Origin: Fimenecus sp045632525
Lineage (GTDB): Bacteria > Bacillota > Clostridia > Oscillospirales > Acutalibacteraceae
Assembly (NCBI GenBank): GCA_045632525.1
Contig: JAZQWV010000046.1
Span: 1 to 64,000, forward strand
DNA length: 64,000 bases
Direction of reading: 5' to 3'
In this document: positions 16,379 through 26,381 of the stretch, piece after piece
How the letters are laid out: each line of letters opens with the position of its first letter
Position numbering within the stretch: position 1 is the stretch's first letter
Notes under the pieces: generated by a model
What the model saw: only the letters and a program-made list of their open reading frames with translations
Told to the model about the DNA's origin: nothing
Databases searched by the model: none
Made by a program: the position numbers and the translations under genes

Positions 16379-18259
16379 TTATTTTTTTACTCTATAAATG
16401 TTCACTTCATACGCACGAAGCTTATCTGCAGATGTAGAATAATTTGAAAGTAAACATTCTCCTTCTATAGAAACAGGTCTTTCAATAATATTTTCCGTGA
16501 GATTCATCTCAATATAGAATTTGCTTTCAGCACTTTCTCTGTAAAAGCAGAATGTTTCATCATTTGTTTCAATTGGTTTGAAATCACCATAAACAAGGGT
16601 TGACTTGTTTGCTTTACGAATAGACATAAGGGATTTATAGTAATTAAAAGTACTTGTTGAATCTTCAAACTGTACTTTTGCATTGCATTCTTTATAGTCA
16701 CCATTGACTCTAATCCAAGGCACACCTGTTGTAAACCCTGCATTTTCGTTATCATCCCAACAGATAGGAGTTCTTGCGTTATCTCTTCCACCCGCTAGAA
16801 TTTCTGCAAAAACTTCTTGAGGGTTTCTGCCTATTTCAATATTTTCGTTATATCTGTTGATTGCCTCAACATCACGAATTTCACTCATATTATTGAAATT
16901 ACAGTTAATCATACCCAATTCCTGACCTTGGTAAATATATGGCGTACCACGAGTGGTCAGCACCATTGTACCGAGGAGTTTAGAAAGTGGTTTTCTGAAC
17001 TTGGGGTCAGGATTAACCTTTGAAACCATTCGTGGATTATCGTGATTTTCAATAACGAGTGATGGCCATGACGAGCCACAAAGTGAAAGTTGATATTTTA
17101 TAAAAGCCTCTTTCAAGTATTTAAGCTCATATTTATAATCTTGATATTTTTGTTTACCTGGATTCTCGATATGGTCAAAAAGAAATGCCTGACGAACTTC
17201 TTGTCGTGAATCATCTGAAATAAGTTTAACCATTTCAATGCCTGTACTACAAGGTTCTGCAACACAAAAACTTTCAGGAAATTTCTTGAAAGACCTTTCA
17301 TTAAGTTCTTTAAGATATTCATGAAGTCTTGGACCCCACGAATAGTGCTCAGCACCACAACCGAAGAGTTTGCCAATGTGTGGATTGCCATCAGGAAGAC
17401 TTGGGACCTTTGAAATAAGGGTGATAACATCCATTCTGAATCCATCAACACCTTTTTCGAGCCACCAAGAAACCATATCATAGATTTCTTTTCTGAGTTC
17501 AGGATTTTCCCAGTTCAAATCCATTTGTTTTGATGAGAAAAGGTGTAAAGCCCATTCGTCCAATTCAGGATAATAATTCCACGCAGAGCCGGAAAAAAAT
17601 GATGTCCAGTTATTCGGTGGAGAACCATCTCCCTTACCTTTACGGAAAATGTAATAATCCTTGTGTTTTTTGTCGCCTGTCAATGCTTTCTGGAACCACT
17701 CATGTTCGTCAGATGTATGATTTACAACCAAATCCATAACGAGCTTCATTTCACGCTTATGAATTTCTTCGAGCATCAAATCAAAGTCTGCCATCGTTCC
17801 GAATTCGGTCATAATTTTACGATAATCACAGATATCATAACCCATATCGTCATTAGGTGAATCATAAATCGGACTAAGCCAAAGCACATCAACACCTAAA
17901 TCTTTAAGATAATCAAGTTTTGAGATAATACCCTGTAAATCACCGATACCATCACCATTCGAGTCCATAAATGAACGAGGATAAATCTGATAGATAACAG
18001 ACTCTTTCCACCATTTAGGGTCAACCTCTTTTTTAGCAATAACCTTTTCGGTCGTTAAATTCATAAGGCTAACAATTTGTTCTATTTCGGAAATAGAAAG
18101 CTTATCACCCAAGAGTTCAACAATAGTTTTTTCTCTGTATAAAGGGTTTTCCAATATATCATTTGAAAGATTATTACGATAAACCACCATTTGCGCAATA
18201 TCATAACCTACAGGGTTATTAAGCACATCACTCAAGGTGCTCATAGGAGTAATTTTCAT
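16379..18259 (-). CDS. GH13 alpha-glucosidase (oligo-1,6-glucosidase-like) with an extra N-terminal domain
   Basis: 626 residues, no signal peptide, so cytoplasmic. GH13 motifs from about residue 85: WWKESVIYQIYPRSF, DLVVNHTSDEHEWF, DGFRMDVI (nucleophile Asp), FCVAEPC (acid Glu) and ENHDNPR. It should cleave terminal alpha-glucosyl units from short oligosaccharides. Residues 1-80 are not part of GH13: a helical region beginning with PMSTLSDVLNNPVG that resembles small helical domains usually found at the C-termini of clostridial glycosidases. The start at 18259 follows AAGGA. A hairpin terminator lies between it and the upstream beta-helix gene, so expression may depend on read-through. Confidence 0.88.
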   Translation of the reverse strand: MKITPMSTLSDVLNNPVGYDIAQMVVYRNNLSNDILENPLYREKTIVELLGDKLSISEIEQIVSLMNLTTEKVIAKKEVDPKWWKESVIYQIYPRSFMDSNGDGIGDLQGIISKLDYLKDLGVDVLWLSPIYDSPNDDMGYDICDYRKIMTEFGTMADFDLMLEEIHKREMKLVMDLVVNHTSDEHEWFQKALTGDKKHKDYYIFRKGKGDGSPPNNWTSFFSGSAWNYYPELDEWALHLFSSKQMDLNWENPELRKEIYDMVSWWLEKGVDGFRMDVITLISKVPSLPDGNPHIGKLFGCGAEHYSWGPRLHEYLKELNERSFKKFPESFCVAEPCSTGIEMVKLISDDSRQEVRQAFLFDHIENPGKQKYQDYKYELKYLKEAFIKYQLSLCGSSWPSLVIENHDNPRMVSKVNPDPKFRKPLSKLLGTMVLTTRGTPYIYQGQELGMINCNFNNMSEIRDVEAINRYNENIEIGRNPQEVFAEILAGGRDNARTPICWDDNENAGFTTGVPWIRVNGDYKECNAKVQFEDSTSTFNYYKSLMSIRKANKSTLVYGDFKPIETNDETFCFYRESAESKFYIEMNLTENIIERPVSIEGECLLSNYSTSADKLRAYEVNIYRVKK

Positions 18260-18276
18260 AAAATTTTCCTTTTCAA

Positions 18277-18304
18277 AAAAGCCTTGTAGTATCACAAGGC
18301 TTTT
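18277..18304 (-). terminator. Intra-operon terminator or attenuator
   Basis: Minus-strand AAAAGCCTTGT pairs with ACAAGGCTTTT around a short loop, followed by TTTTTT that runs directly into the ribosome site of the GH13 gene. It would reduce transcription of the two downstream genes relative to the upstream ones. Confidence 0.7.
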
Positions 18305-18317
18305 GCTAAATTTCAAA

Positions 18318-19244
18318 TTAATCGTCTAAGTTTGTTATTTTACCAATAAAAACATTTGACTCTGTCAACAACTCATCAGATTTTTGATTTTCAAATATAA
18401 TTCCATAATTCGTCGAATTGGTGTTTTCAGGTGCAATAAAGACATTTTTCTTTATTTTCACATCATAAACCATAGGTCTGAAAATTATGTAACCTCTACT
18501 TTTATCATACAACCCTGATTTGCCATCAAAAATATTATTTTCAATCAATATATTATGGTGCCCACAATCTCCGTGATGACCTATGGCAGGAAAACCTGCA
18601 CACTTGAAAATATTGTTTGAGATTACAATATTATGGCATACTGTATCATCTTTGCAAAAGTCAATCAACTCACCATCACAGTTATAAACAGGGCCATAAC
18701 TACCTTCATGTGCAAGGTCAAGCTGAATTTGCTCATTAAGAAGATTTTCAGGAATTAAGGTGTATGAAGGTCCGTCAAACACGCAATTGTCTATAACAGC
18801 ATTTTCGGTTGAATTAATTTCAATCATATGCCACATTGAGCAATTGCGGAATTTACAACCGGCAATGCGTATGTTACGACAATGTACTGTATTAACAAGA
18901 GTTGATTTTTTCGTCAAATCAGCATTACCATCAAAGATACCACCTGAAATTACAACATCGTGCGTACCTTCATAGCCGCTCCATTGTGGTTCTGAATAAG
19001 ATGCAAGAAGATATCTTGTTACAGGGTTACTTTCATTACTGCGTAAAATCACAGCATTGTCAGATAACTTAAAAATCTGATTTGAGTAGAAAATAAGTGT
19101 TGAAGAAACAAGATAAGTGCCGTCAGGAAAGTATATTGTGCCTCCGTCTTTCACTTTGTCAATACATTCTTGCAATGCTTTGGTGTCGTCATGGACACCA
19201 TCAGCAAAAACGTTTTCGTTATCAGTAACCTTTACAAATTTCAC
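18318..19244 (-). CDS. Right-handed beta-helix (pectate lyase superfamily) protein
   Basis: 308 residues. It opens with ENVFADGVHDDTKALQECID and GGTIYFPDGTYLVSS, the typical start of GH28/pectate-lyase-like parallel beta-helices, and continues as helix coils (IRIAGCKFRNCS, AVIDNCVFDG, IVISNNIFKC, ILIENNIF). There is no signal peptide, so it probably acts on imported oligosaccharides. A GTG start is used, with GAGGA 8 nt upstream. Hydrolase or lyase chemistry cannot be told. Confidence 0.82.
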   Translation of the reverse strand: MKFVKVTDNENVFADGVHDDTKALQECIDKVKDGGTIYFPDGTYLVSSTLIFYSNQIFKLSDNAVILRSNESNPVTRYLLASYSEPQWSGYEGTHDVVISGGIFDGNADLTKKSTLVNTVHCRNIRIAGCKFRNCSMWHMIEINSTENAVIDNCVFDGPSYTLIPENLLNEQIQLDLAHEGSYGPVYNCDGELIDFCKDDTVCHNIVISNNIFKCAGFPAIGHHGDCGHHNILIENNIFDGKSGLYDKSRGYIIFRPMVYDVKIKKNVFIAPENTNSTNYGIIFENQKSDELLTESNVFIGKITNLDD

Positions 19245-19270
19245 AACGCATTTCCTCTTTTAAATAATTA

Positions 19271-20767
19271 TTAAGCAGTTTCATTTTCTGCGTGGCGTTT
19301 TTCACGCATTTCTGCAAGTTCACGATACATCTGTTCTTTCTTTTCACCCTCAATATCATAAGATGTTTTAAGGATGATTGCTTTAAGAACATTTGCAAGA
19401 GTATAACCGAAGAGAAGGAATGCGAGGATTTTAAGACAAGTGTCAAGATATGTAGGTTGAGCCTGCATTGTTTTAACAAGGTCACCTTCAACAGAAGACA
19501 TATAACCTGCCCAAGCAATCATATATGGAACTGCAAGGTCTCTTAAATAAATGCAAGCAGAGTTAACCCAACCAGGAACAATACCCTGAATTGCTTCAAT
19601 TCTTTCACCGGTCTGCCATTCAAGATAATCATAGAATTCAACATCGAAATGAGATTTTGAAAGTTCCTGAATACCAATGCCGATACCGAAAATGAAATAA
19701 AATATATAGAAGAAAATACTGTTCCAGCCTTCAAAGAATTTGATACCCATTTTTGCCTCTACAAAACAGATGCCGAAAAGCACGAATGAAGCAACAGGTG
19801 AATAGATACCACAGAATTTGAGAAGCTTTGTTGGCTCATATTTCTTTGAAAGTTTTGTAGTGATAAGATTACCAACTACAGTGCCGACAGCTGTAGGAAG
19901 TGTAAGCAGAAGATTTTTTGATGAACCAACTGTAATTGCTGCGAGATATGTAGACATTTTGCCAAGCATTGCAAAAGCATTAACCCACTGCATCGCGTGG
20001 AAAGCACGGTAATTTTTGTACTTGAAAAGAGTGAACATTGCCTTTGATACTTTTACCTTTGGCTTCTTTGGAAGCTCGATTCTTTCTTTACAGAAGATAC
20101 CGCACATAAGGTTGCCGAAAGCAGTAACAGAAGCAGCAACAATTGCAAGAGTCATATACATCTGGTTCTTGTCGTCGCTGAAAAGTCCGTAAACAAATGT
20201 GCCAATATATGCTCCGCCGTATCCGATATAATATGATAACTGCCAAATTGTAGCAACTGTTTTCTTTTCTTTGTGGTTAGGTGAAATAACCTGAACAAGA
20301 TTCTGGCTATGTACATTAAAGACATTGAATGCTGCTTGACAGCAAGCTATACCATAGCGAAGAATATTCATCTGTTGAATTGACCAACCTTGTGGAACAT
20401 AGAAATAGAGAACTGTAAGCAAGAATGTGGGAATAAGACAGATAAAATACCAGTGACGGTATCTGCCAAGACTTGTTTTCCAGTTCTGTACTATAAAGCC
20501 ACCGATAATTCCAAAAAGTATACCACAAATGGTAGTAAGAGTTGTCTGAACAGCAAGAATACTTGCAATGCCGTCAGCATCAACACCGGCAGGGCCATAA
20601 TAAAGCTCATGCAGGAACGCTGCTGCAAGTGAGCCCGTAAGAGTTGTTCCGAACATACCTCCGGCACGAGATAGCAACACACAGAAATACTCAAATTTTG
20701 ATATGTACTTTCCCTCTGTAGTTAAAAGAGTGTTTTCTTGAGCCTTTATTGCAGTTTTTGACATCAT
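19271..20767 (-). CDS. MFS sugar transporter of the GPH (MelB-like) type
   Basis: 498 residues with about twelve membrane helices and long hydrophilic ends. RAGGMFGTTLTGS near the N-terminus and GRYRHWYFICLIPTF after the fourth helix resemble cation-coupled glycoside carriers. Placed between glycosidase genes, it probably imports the oligosaccharide cut by the large hydrolase and the beta-helix enzyme. The second of two adjacent ATG codons (20764) is as likely a start, as AGGAG lies 8 nt before it. Confidence 0.85.
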   Translation of the reverse strand: MMSKTAIKAQENTLLTTEGKYISKFEYFCVLLSRAGGMFGTTLTGSLAAAFLHELYYGPAGVDADGIASILAVQTTLTTICGILFGIIGGFIVQNWKTSLGRYRHWYFICLIPTFLLTVLYFYVPQGWSIQQMNILRYGIACCQAAFNVFNVHSQNLVQVISPNHKEKKTVATIWQLSYYIGYGGAYIGTFVYGLFSDDKNQMYMTLAIVAASVTAFGNLMCGIFCKERIELPKKPKVKVSKAMFTLFKYKNYRAFHAMQWVNAFAMLGKMSTYLAAITVGSSKNLLLTLPTAVGTVVGNLITTKLSKKYEPTKLLKFCGIYSPVASFVLFGICFVEAKMGIKFFEGWNSIFFYIFYFIFGIGIGIQELSKSHFDVEFYDYLEWQTGERIEAIQGIVPGWVNSACIYLRDLAVPYMIAWAGYMSSVEGDLVKTMQAQPTYLDTCLKILAFLLFGYTLANVLKAIILKTSYDIEGEKKEQMYRELAEMREKRHAENETA

Positions 20768-20891
20768 ATCATCTCCTGAAGTTATTTAATTAATTGTAAC
20801 ACATTTTTTTATTAAAGACCATATATTAAGAACACAAATAATGACAATAGTATTTGTGCAAATGCTACATTAAAACATAAAGTTTTATAAT

Positions 20892-23800
20892 TTAACTTAT
20901 GCCCGGAGTTTTAAGAATTCCTGTTGTTCGAAGAACATATTCATAACTCCAATTTATTCCGTTTGTTCTCCAAGCACCCGGGCCATGCCATTTTTCATTG
21001 ACATCTACAAGATGAAGCGGTCCGAATGAATTATATCGATGTGTATAAAGTTTTAAGCCGACTTCGTGTTCACCGTTAGGAATACCTTTAATTTCAAGGG
21101 TATAAGGTGGATAAATAATATTACCCTTAATTTCACCGTCAACACTTACTTCAACAAGTGCACCCATATAGTCGCTTGCAGTAACTGTAAGACTACCGTT
21201 TTCAGTTTTTGTCTTGATTTTATATGTTACTGCGCCTGAATAGAAGGGGAGTCCTTGATTAAGAAGTGAGCCAAATGCTAATTTTTTAGGAAGTTCAGTT
21301 ATAACTGCAACTGCACCTGTTACCTTGACACCAAAACTACCTAAAATAAACACATTTTCAAGGTTTGCTGTTTGACCGAAAGGTAAGGTAATTTCAAGTG
21401 TATTTTCACCCTTTATTATTTTGCCGAGTTTCATTTTGCCGATTGAAATATCAACATAGAAACCGTCTTCTCTTTCGGTAATTTTTTTACCATTAAAGGT
21501 TACTTCTGCAACATCTGCATCTTCAAGAGCGAGAATTGCACCTTCATAATCTATTTCACTATTGAAAGTGAATTTAAGTGTTGCCTTGTGGTCTTTTGGT
21601 AACTGCCCATATACCCAAGGTTGAACAACCTGTCCACCTCTTTCAACCATTCCAAGACGATTTCTTATAAGATTATCAAGTCGAAGCACTTCTTCTTTGG
21701 GGAAATATTCCTTATCATCGTCGATTTTCCATTGTGCCATATCGAGAACAAGAATATTTTCTTCAGATAACTCATAATCACACATTTCACAAAGCATGTC
21801 ATTTGATTTTTTAGGAATATGCTGTGCTTTTTCACACTCTGTTTTACCATCAACGAGTTTAAGAAGAATTGAGTCATAACTAAAAATACGATAACGGATA
21901 ATGGTTTTTCCTTCTCGGTATTCTGCTTTAATCGGCTTAACTTCACCATTTTCTGTGTTATATATTTCAGGTGAAAATGTTCCATTCAGAATAATTTGAA
22001 TATCTTTACCATAATCTATATGCTTGTTATCAGGTTCTTTTGAACAGCAGATGAAAAGCCACTTACAGTCATTGTCTTCACGCATTTGATAAATATAATT
22101 ATCCGTAAGTTTACCATCAGCATATCTTATGGTGAGTGTTCTGACATCATGAAGTGCTGTGAGAAGTGACGCACGAGAAAAGTCGATTTTTTCACTCTTT
22201 TCAAAAAGTGATTTAGCATAATCAGATGGTACAGCGTCAACAAGTGAAGGCGCATCACCCATAAAAATGAGTTTACCACCATTTTCACGGAATTGCTCAA
22301 GTCTTTCAACTGTTGTTTTTCTCAATGTTTCACATCCGGGAACAACTATTGCGTCATATTCCATTTCGCCAACTTTAAGTGGTGCAGTGCCTTTCTCACA
22401 AAGAGTTGGGAAAAGTGATTCGGAAATGAAATTGAAATCCACACTACCTTCAAGAAGCCATTTTGTAATACTCTTGAATCTTTCGTCAAGATTTTCTCTG
22501 TAAAGTGCAGATTTATCATTAGGACCCCAATGAAGCCAAAAACTTTCAACAGGATGAATAACGCCAACCTTTACGATTGGCTTACCACGTGTAAGCGCTG
22601 TGTTTACTCTTGCAAAATGGTCTTCAATAAGATTATATTTTTTGTACCAAGGGGATTGATAATGAATTGAAGCAGGATAGTCTCGTTTTGCTTCGCCCTT
22701 CATTGCATACCAAGAAAGATGTGGAACACGAATTGTAACACCAAGACAAGCCTGCCAGTCACCCTGATGCTTATATGTTCTGAAATCACAGTCCCAGCCT
22801 GTTACACCATAAAGTTCTGAAATCATACCCTCATATCCAAACTGATGAACAGCCGATTGTGTTTGTTTTGCAGTAGTAAATTCATGTCGATTGCAAAGCA
22901 TATCAATACCGGGAAGCTTAAAACTTCGATATGAACGCATTGCTTCACCAAGGGATGCTGTTTGCGAATTGAGTGTAGGCTCTTGCATCATATGACCTGT
23001 AAGAGCAATACCATTTTCATCACACCATTCACCGACAGTATCGGCAAATGATGTTGCAAATAATTCAGCAATAAAATCGTGGTATCTATAACGATGAATG
23101 GATGGTGCAGAATTAGGCTTATCCCAGAAAATTTCAGGAAGAGTATCAAAAATATCTTCACCATACATTTCTTTGTAAAGCTCAGGAACATTGTCAGTCC
23201 AAGGCATTGTAATATTCATTTTATCAAATGAATTATTAAGAACTGCCTTTCTTGTAAACTGAGGCTCATCTGTAAAAATCGCAGGAATGGTCTTATCAAA
23301 TTCATCACCCACTTTATCCTTATATTTTTCGTGAGTTACTTCAACAAATTTTTTAACGGCATCACTGCTCAGTGTATCAAGATATGTCTGACCATTATAC
23401 CAGCTTGAAGGATTTGCAATTTCAAGAAAAGCATACCATTTTGTGCCTTCAGCCTCATCATTTTCACCGATTTTTTTGTAAGAAGAAAGAAAACCATCAC
23501 TGTCAAGAATTACATCATAGCAAGCAATAGGACTTTCTTTTTTGTTTACCCAATAGTCATTAATACCACTGTATTTTTCTTCTTTGAAAGGAGTGAAAAA
23601 GAGACATCTGCTTCTGTATTTTTCATCCTTTGTAACAAGTCCACCAGCAGCACCCGATGGCCAACGGTCTTCGTCATAAAGCCATGCAAGCATTTCTTCG
23701 TTTTTTGCTTTAACCACAGTATCCTTGATGAGTTCCATATATTCTTCACTAAGATACTCGTTTTCAAGACCTGTTCTTACGTGAAGATGAAATCCGCCAA

Positions 23801-23954
23801 GTCCCATTTCCTTGAACACATCAATCTGTCGGCATAATTCTTCTTTTGTAAGGTATGAGTTTAGTGCCCAGAAAGGTGTTCCACGGAATTCAGATGTAGG
23901 ATTTTTAAAAAGTTCTGTTTTTAGCGATTTTTCAACATTCTTTTTATATAACAT
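20892..23954 (-). CDS. Very large glycoside hydrolase-like protein (GH106-like)
   Basis: 1020 residues, no signal peptide. The N-terminal barrel-like part has PFWALNSYLTKEELCRQI (residues about 30-47), GGFHLHVRTGLE and AWLYDEDRWPSGAAGG, signatures of the alpha-L-rhamnosidase GH106-related group. A middle region with IVVPGCETLRKTTVERL is glutamine-amidotransferase-like, and the C-terminal 250 residues are beta-rich, like carbohydrate-binding sandwiches. The ATG at 23954 follows AAGGTG. The substrate is inferred to be a rhamnose- or galacturonan-type plant glycan from the family and neighbours only. Confidence 0.8.
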   Translation of the reverse strand: MLYKKNVEKSLKTELFKNPTSEFRGTPFWALNSYLTKEELCRQIDVFKEMGLGGFHLHVRTGLENEYLSEEYMELIKDTVVKAKNEEMLAWLYDEDRWPSGAAGGLVTKDEKYRSRCLFFTPFKEEKYSGINDYWVNKKESPIACYDVILDSDGFLSSYKKIGENDEAEGTKWYAFLEIANPSSWYNGQTYLDTLSSDAVKKFVEVTHEKYKDKVGDEFDKTIPAIFTDEPQFTRKAVLNNSFDKMNITMPWTDNVPELYKEMYGEDIFDTLPEIFWDKPNSAPSIHRYRYHDFIAELFATSFADTVGEWCDENGIALTGHMMQEPTLNSQTASLGEAMRSYRSFKLPGIDMLCNRHEFTTAKQTQSAVHQFGYEGMISELYGVTGWDCDFRTYKHQGDWQACLGVTIRVPHLSWYAMKGEAKRDYPASIHYQSPWYKKYNLIEDHFARVNTALTRGKPIVKVGVIHPVESFWLHWGPNDKSALYRENLDERFKSITKWLLEGSVDFNFISESLFPTLCEKGTAPLKVGEMEYDAIVVPGCETLRKTTVERLEQFRENGGKLIFMGDAPSLVDAVPSDYAKSLFEKSEKIDFSRASLLTALHDVRTLTIRYADGKLTDNYIYQMREDNDCKWLFICCSKEPDNKHIDYGKDIQIILNGTFSPEIYNTENGEVKPIKAEYREGKTIIRYRIFSYDSILLKLVDGKTECEKAQHIPKKSNDMLCEMCDYELSEENILVLDMAQWKIDDDKEYFPKEEVLRLDNLIRNRLGMVERGGQVVQPWVYGQLPKDHKATLKFTFNSEIDYEGAILALEDADVAEVTFNGKKITEREDGFYVDISIGKMKLGKIIKGENTLEITLPFGQTANLENVFILGSFGVKVTGAVAVITELPKKLAFGSLLNQGLPFYSGAVTYKIKTKTENGSLTVTASDYMGALVEVSVDGEIKGNIIYPPYTLEIKGIPNGEHEVGLKLYTHRYNSFGPLHLVDVNEKWHGPGAWRTNGINWSYEYVLRTTGILKTPGIS

Positions 23955-23980
23955 ATTTTTCACCTTACGATACTGTGAAT

Positions 23981-25309
23981 TTATTTAAGTGTAAATTCGG
24001 CATTATTATCCGAAAAGCCTTTATTGTTTCCGATAGTATTAAGAAGCATACTTCTTAAATCAATTTTTTCACCATTTTTACAAAGTTTTGGTTCAACTTT
24101 TTTAAGCACAAATGAAAACCTGTCAAGAATACCTGCAAGGAAATTATATCCCGGTGTACCCTCAACATAAGGCATATCACCTGTAAATATGCTTAAGCCG
24201 ACTTCACCAACAAAATCAGAAAACTTTTTCTTGTCAAATTCTTTATCTCGTTTTAAGCAAAGCAAACGCTTTAAGGACTTAACCGTCATTTTGTCAAAAC
24301 GCTTTCTTGCAAATGCCTTAAGGTGCTTTACTATTCCTTTTCCACCGCCCAGAGCACCACGCACTCTTGCAATAATTGCAGTTGAAAAATGATTATCAAA
24401 ATATTCCTGCGGTGTAAGTCCCTTTAAATCCCATCCAAAATCAGGCACATCAAGTGATTTAACCTTAAGAATAGAGTTTTCGTCTATTGTGATTTTTCTA
24501 TATTTTGCAGGACTACCCACAAGAGCAGAGGTACATATATCAATGAGCCTGTTTCCACTTTCTGAATAAAACTCATTTATGCTCTGCATATGCATATGGC
24601 CTGTGAGCACAAGCTCAACTCCGTTATCAGCAAGGAAAGAAGCAATCTTTTTCCAATCCTTGATTTTCGCATCTCCAACCAAATCAAAAACAGGTACAGA
24701 AGGAATAATCGGATAGTGACAAATTGCAAAAATATAGCAGTTGTCTTCTTTGGCTTTATCTAGTTGTTCCTTTACCCAAGCCATAAGTCTGTCGTCCATT
24801 GTACCTTTTGGCTGGTCCTTACTGTCACAATGAATTGCGAGCATTCTTACTCCATCTGCAATTTCTGCCACATAAGAATGTGTCAGCTCATCAAATGCAA
24901 TTGCATCACCATAACCAAAATCGCCATACATTTCACACAAATCGTTATAATCTGTACCTTCAACAGGCATACGACCATCGCCTTTTAAAACATAGGCAGA
25001 GTCATTATAATCGTGACCGGCTGTTATAACATAAACCTTTTTACCATTTTCTTTAAGTCTATAAAGCTCTTTAATAAAACCATTGTGGCTTTCTTTTTCA
25101 CCATTTTTCACAAGGTCACCGGGAAGAATAACAATATCAGTTTCTTTATCTTCAATAATTTTGTCAAAAGTTGAGCTTATAATAGCACCACTTTCCTTAA
25201 CAAAAAACTGCTCTGTGACCATATTTTTTTCAAAGGCTTCTCCACCTGGTTCTAATTTATTATCTAAATAATGCGTATCGGTAACAAGATAAAAACTTAC
25301 AGGTTTCAT
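23981..25309 (-). CDS. Cytoplasmic calcineurin-like metallophosphoesterase
   Basis: 442 residues without a signal sequence. Motifs: LVTDTHYLD (D-x-H), VILPGDLVKNG (GD), ITAGHDYND in place of the usual GNHD, FAICHYPI and LVLTGHMHMQ (GHxH). The C-terminal about 170 residues are basic and helical and may contact a substrate or partner. It is the first gene of the sugar cluster (AAGGAGAAG before the ATG), so it should be induced with the glycosidases. Confidence 0.86.
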   Translation of the reverse strand: MKPVSFYLVTDTHYLDNKLEPGGEAFEKNMVTEQFFVKESGAIISSTFDKIIEDKETDIVILPGDLVKNGEKESHNGFIKELYRLKENGKKVYVITAGHDYNDSAYVLKGDGRMPVEGTDYNDLCEMYGDFGYGDAIAFDELTHSYVAEIADGVRMLAIHCDSKDQPKGTMDDRLMAWVKEQLDKAKEDNCYIFAICHYPIIPSVPVFDLVGDAKIKDWKKIASFLADNGVELVLTGHMHMQSINEFYSESGNRLIDICTSALVGSPAKYRKITIDENSILKVKSLDVPDFGWDLKGLTPQEYFDNHFSTAIIARVRGALGGGKGIVKHLKAFARKRFDKMTVKSLKRLLCLKRDKEFDKKKFSDFVGEVGLSIFTGDMPYVEGTPGYNFLAGILDRFSFVLKKVEPKLCKNGEKIDLRSMLLNTIGNNKGFSDNNAEFTLK

Positions 25310-25580
25310 ATTCTTCTCCTTAATATTTGTTTTTGCACAATCTCTGCGAAGGTGTAGTAGTCATCATTTTGATATGTTATGATAATATCATATTTTTCCA
25401 TTGTTTTAAAGGAGTTTTTCTAAAAATGTTTATGGTTTGAAATTGAAAAAACATAAAGATTACTGTTAACAAAATTTCAAAATCCGTAGAACATAATCCA
25501 CCATTATTTTACATTTACAGTCAGATGCAACGCTCTCTCAAAACCAACAAATTGTATCAAATAGTGTAATTAATGCAGAA
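25310..25580. other. Intergenic region upstream of the sugar cluster
   Basis: 271 bp of AT-rich sequence holding the control region of the minus-strand cluster. The dyad GATAT (25371-25375) / ATATC (25385-25389) near the start of the cluster is the only symmetric site seen and could be an operator. No convincing -35/-10 pair, ORF or RNA gene was found. Confidence 0.4.
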
Positions 25581-25610
25581 AAAAGCACTCATCATAAGAT
25601 GAGTGCTTTT
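25581..25610. terminator. Bidirectional terminator, ACTCATC/GATGAGT type
   Basis: AAAAGCACTCATC (25581-25593), ATAA loop, GATGAGTGCTTTT (25598-25610): a perfect 13-bp stem just after the nucleotidyltransferase stop. Its core equals the hairpins at 13259 and 35258. Confidence 0.88.
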
Positions 25611-25617
25611 AGTTTTA

Positions 25618-26343
25618 CTAATTAAAAAAACTTTCTGCTTCTTTTAAATCTGAAGCAGTATTGATATTAAATTCTCTTTCTGCAACTGAAAGAGTCAAGC
25701 CACGATAACCGTTTGCCACTAAATAATTGAAGCAGTCACACAAATCGTGTACCTTCTGGGGATTTGTTTCGTATGTTTCTTTTATAATTCTCTGTGCCTT
25801 AGCACCAAAGATTGTCAAACCAGTACCTTTTATGTTGTTAATAACAATTTTAGGCTTTTCTATGCACTTTATAAGCACAGAACTCTCGTCCATTTCAACA
25901 GAGAAATTATTTTTTATTTTTTCAGCGTTTTCTTCTGTTGTAACGCCACAATAAAAGTCGAATTTTTCTGTTTTTAATGCGTTTTTTATTTCTTCGGTAT
26001 TTAAATTAACAAAAATTTCATCAGCCAACTGTAAAATTACAGTTTTATCAGGGTCTATAACTTTTAACGCTTGAACAAGTGCATCAACTAACCCTTTTTG
26101 TTCTGACTGTTGAACATAATTAATATTAAGGCTTTTGTATTTATCTCCGATAGCGTTTTTGATTAAATCGCCTTGTTTTCCAACAACTATGTAAACTTCA
26201 GTTATTGCTAAATCAATTAAATTGTTGAGTGCAAATTCTATTAAGTGTTTGTCTTTGATTTTTCTTAAAGATTTGCATATATCCTGACCGGTGCTCATTG
26301 TTAAACGAGTTCCGTCACCACCAGCCAATATAACACCAATCAT
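25618..26343 (-). CDS. Sugar-phosphate nucleotidyltransferase-like protein
   Basis: 241 residues with the N-terminal NTP-binding signature VILAGGDGTRL (residues 4-14). The conserved Lys region is altered (DICKSLRKI), followed by HLIEFALNNL. It should join a sugar-1-phosphate to an NTP. ILQLADEIFVN replaces the more usual LxGDxxF motif, so the metal site may be atypical. It is the last gene of a four-gene minus-strand unit with a GT2 and two radical SAM enzymes, suggesting it supplies an activated sugar. Confidence 0.82.
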   Translation of the reverse strand: MIGVILAGGDGTRLTMSTGQDICKSLRKIKDKHLIEFALNNLIDLAITEVYIVVGKQGDLIKNAIGDKYKSLNINYVQQSEQKGLVDALVQALKVIDPDKTVILQLADEIFVNLNTEEIKNALKTEKFDFYCGVTTEENAEKIKNNFSVEMDESSVLIKCIEKPKIVINNIKGTGLTIFGAKAQRIIKETYETNPQKVHDLCDCFNYLVANGYRGLTLSVAEREFNINTASDLKEAESFFN

Positions 26344-26381
26344 GAATATCCCTCTTTTCTACTTTGGCGATTAAGTTCTGA

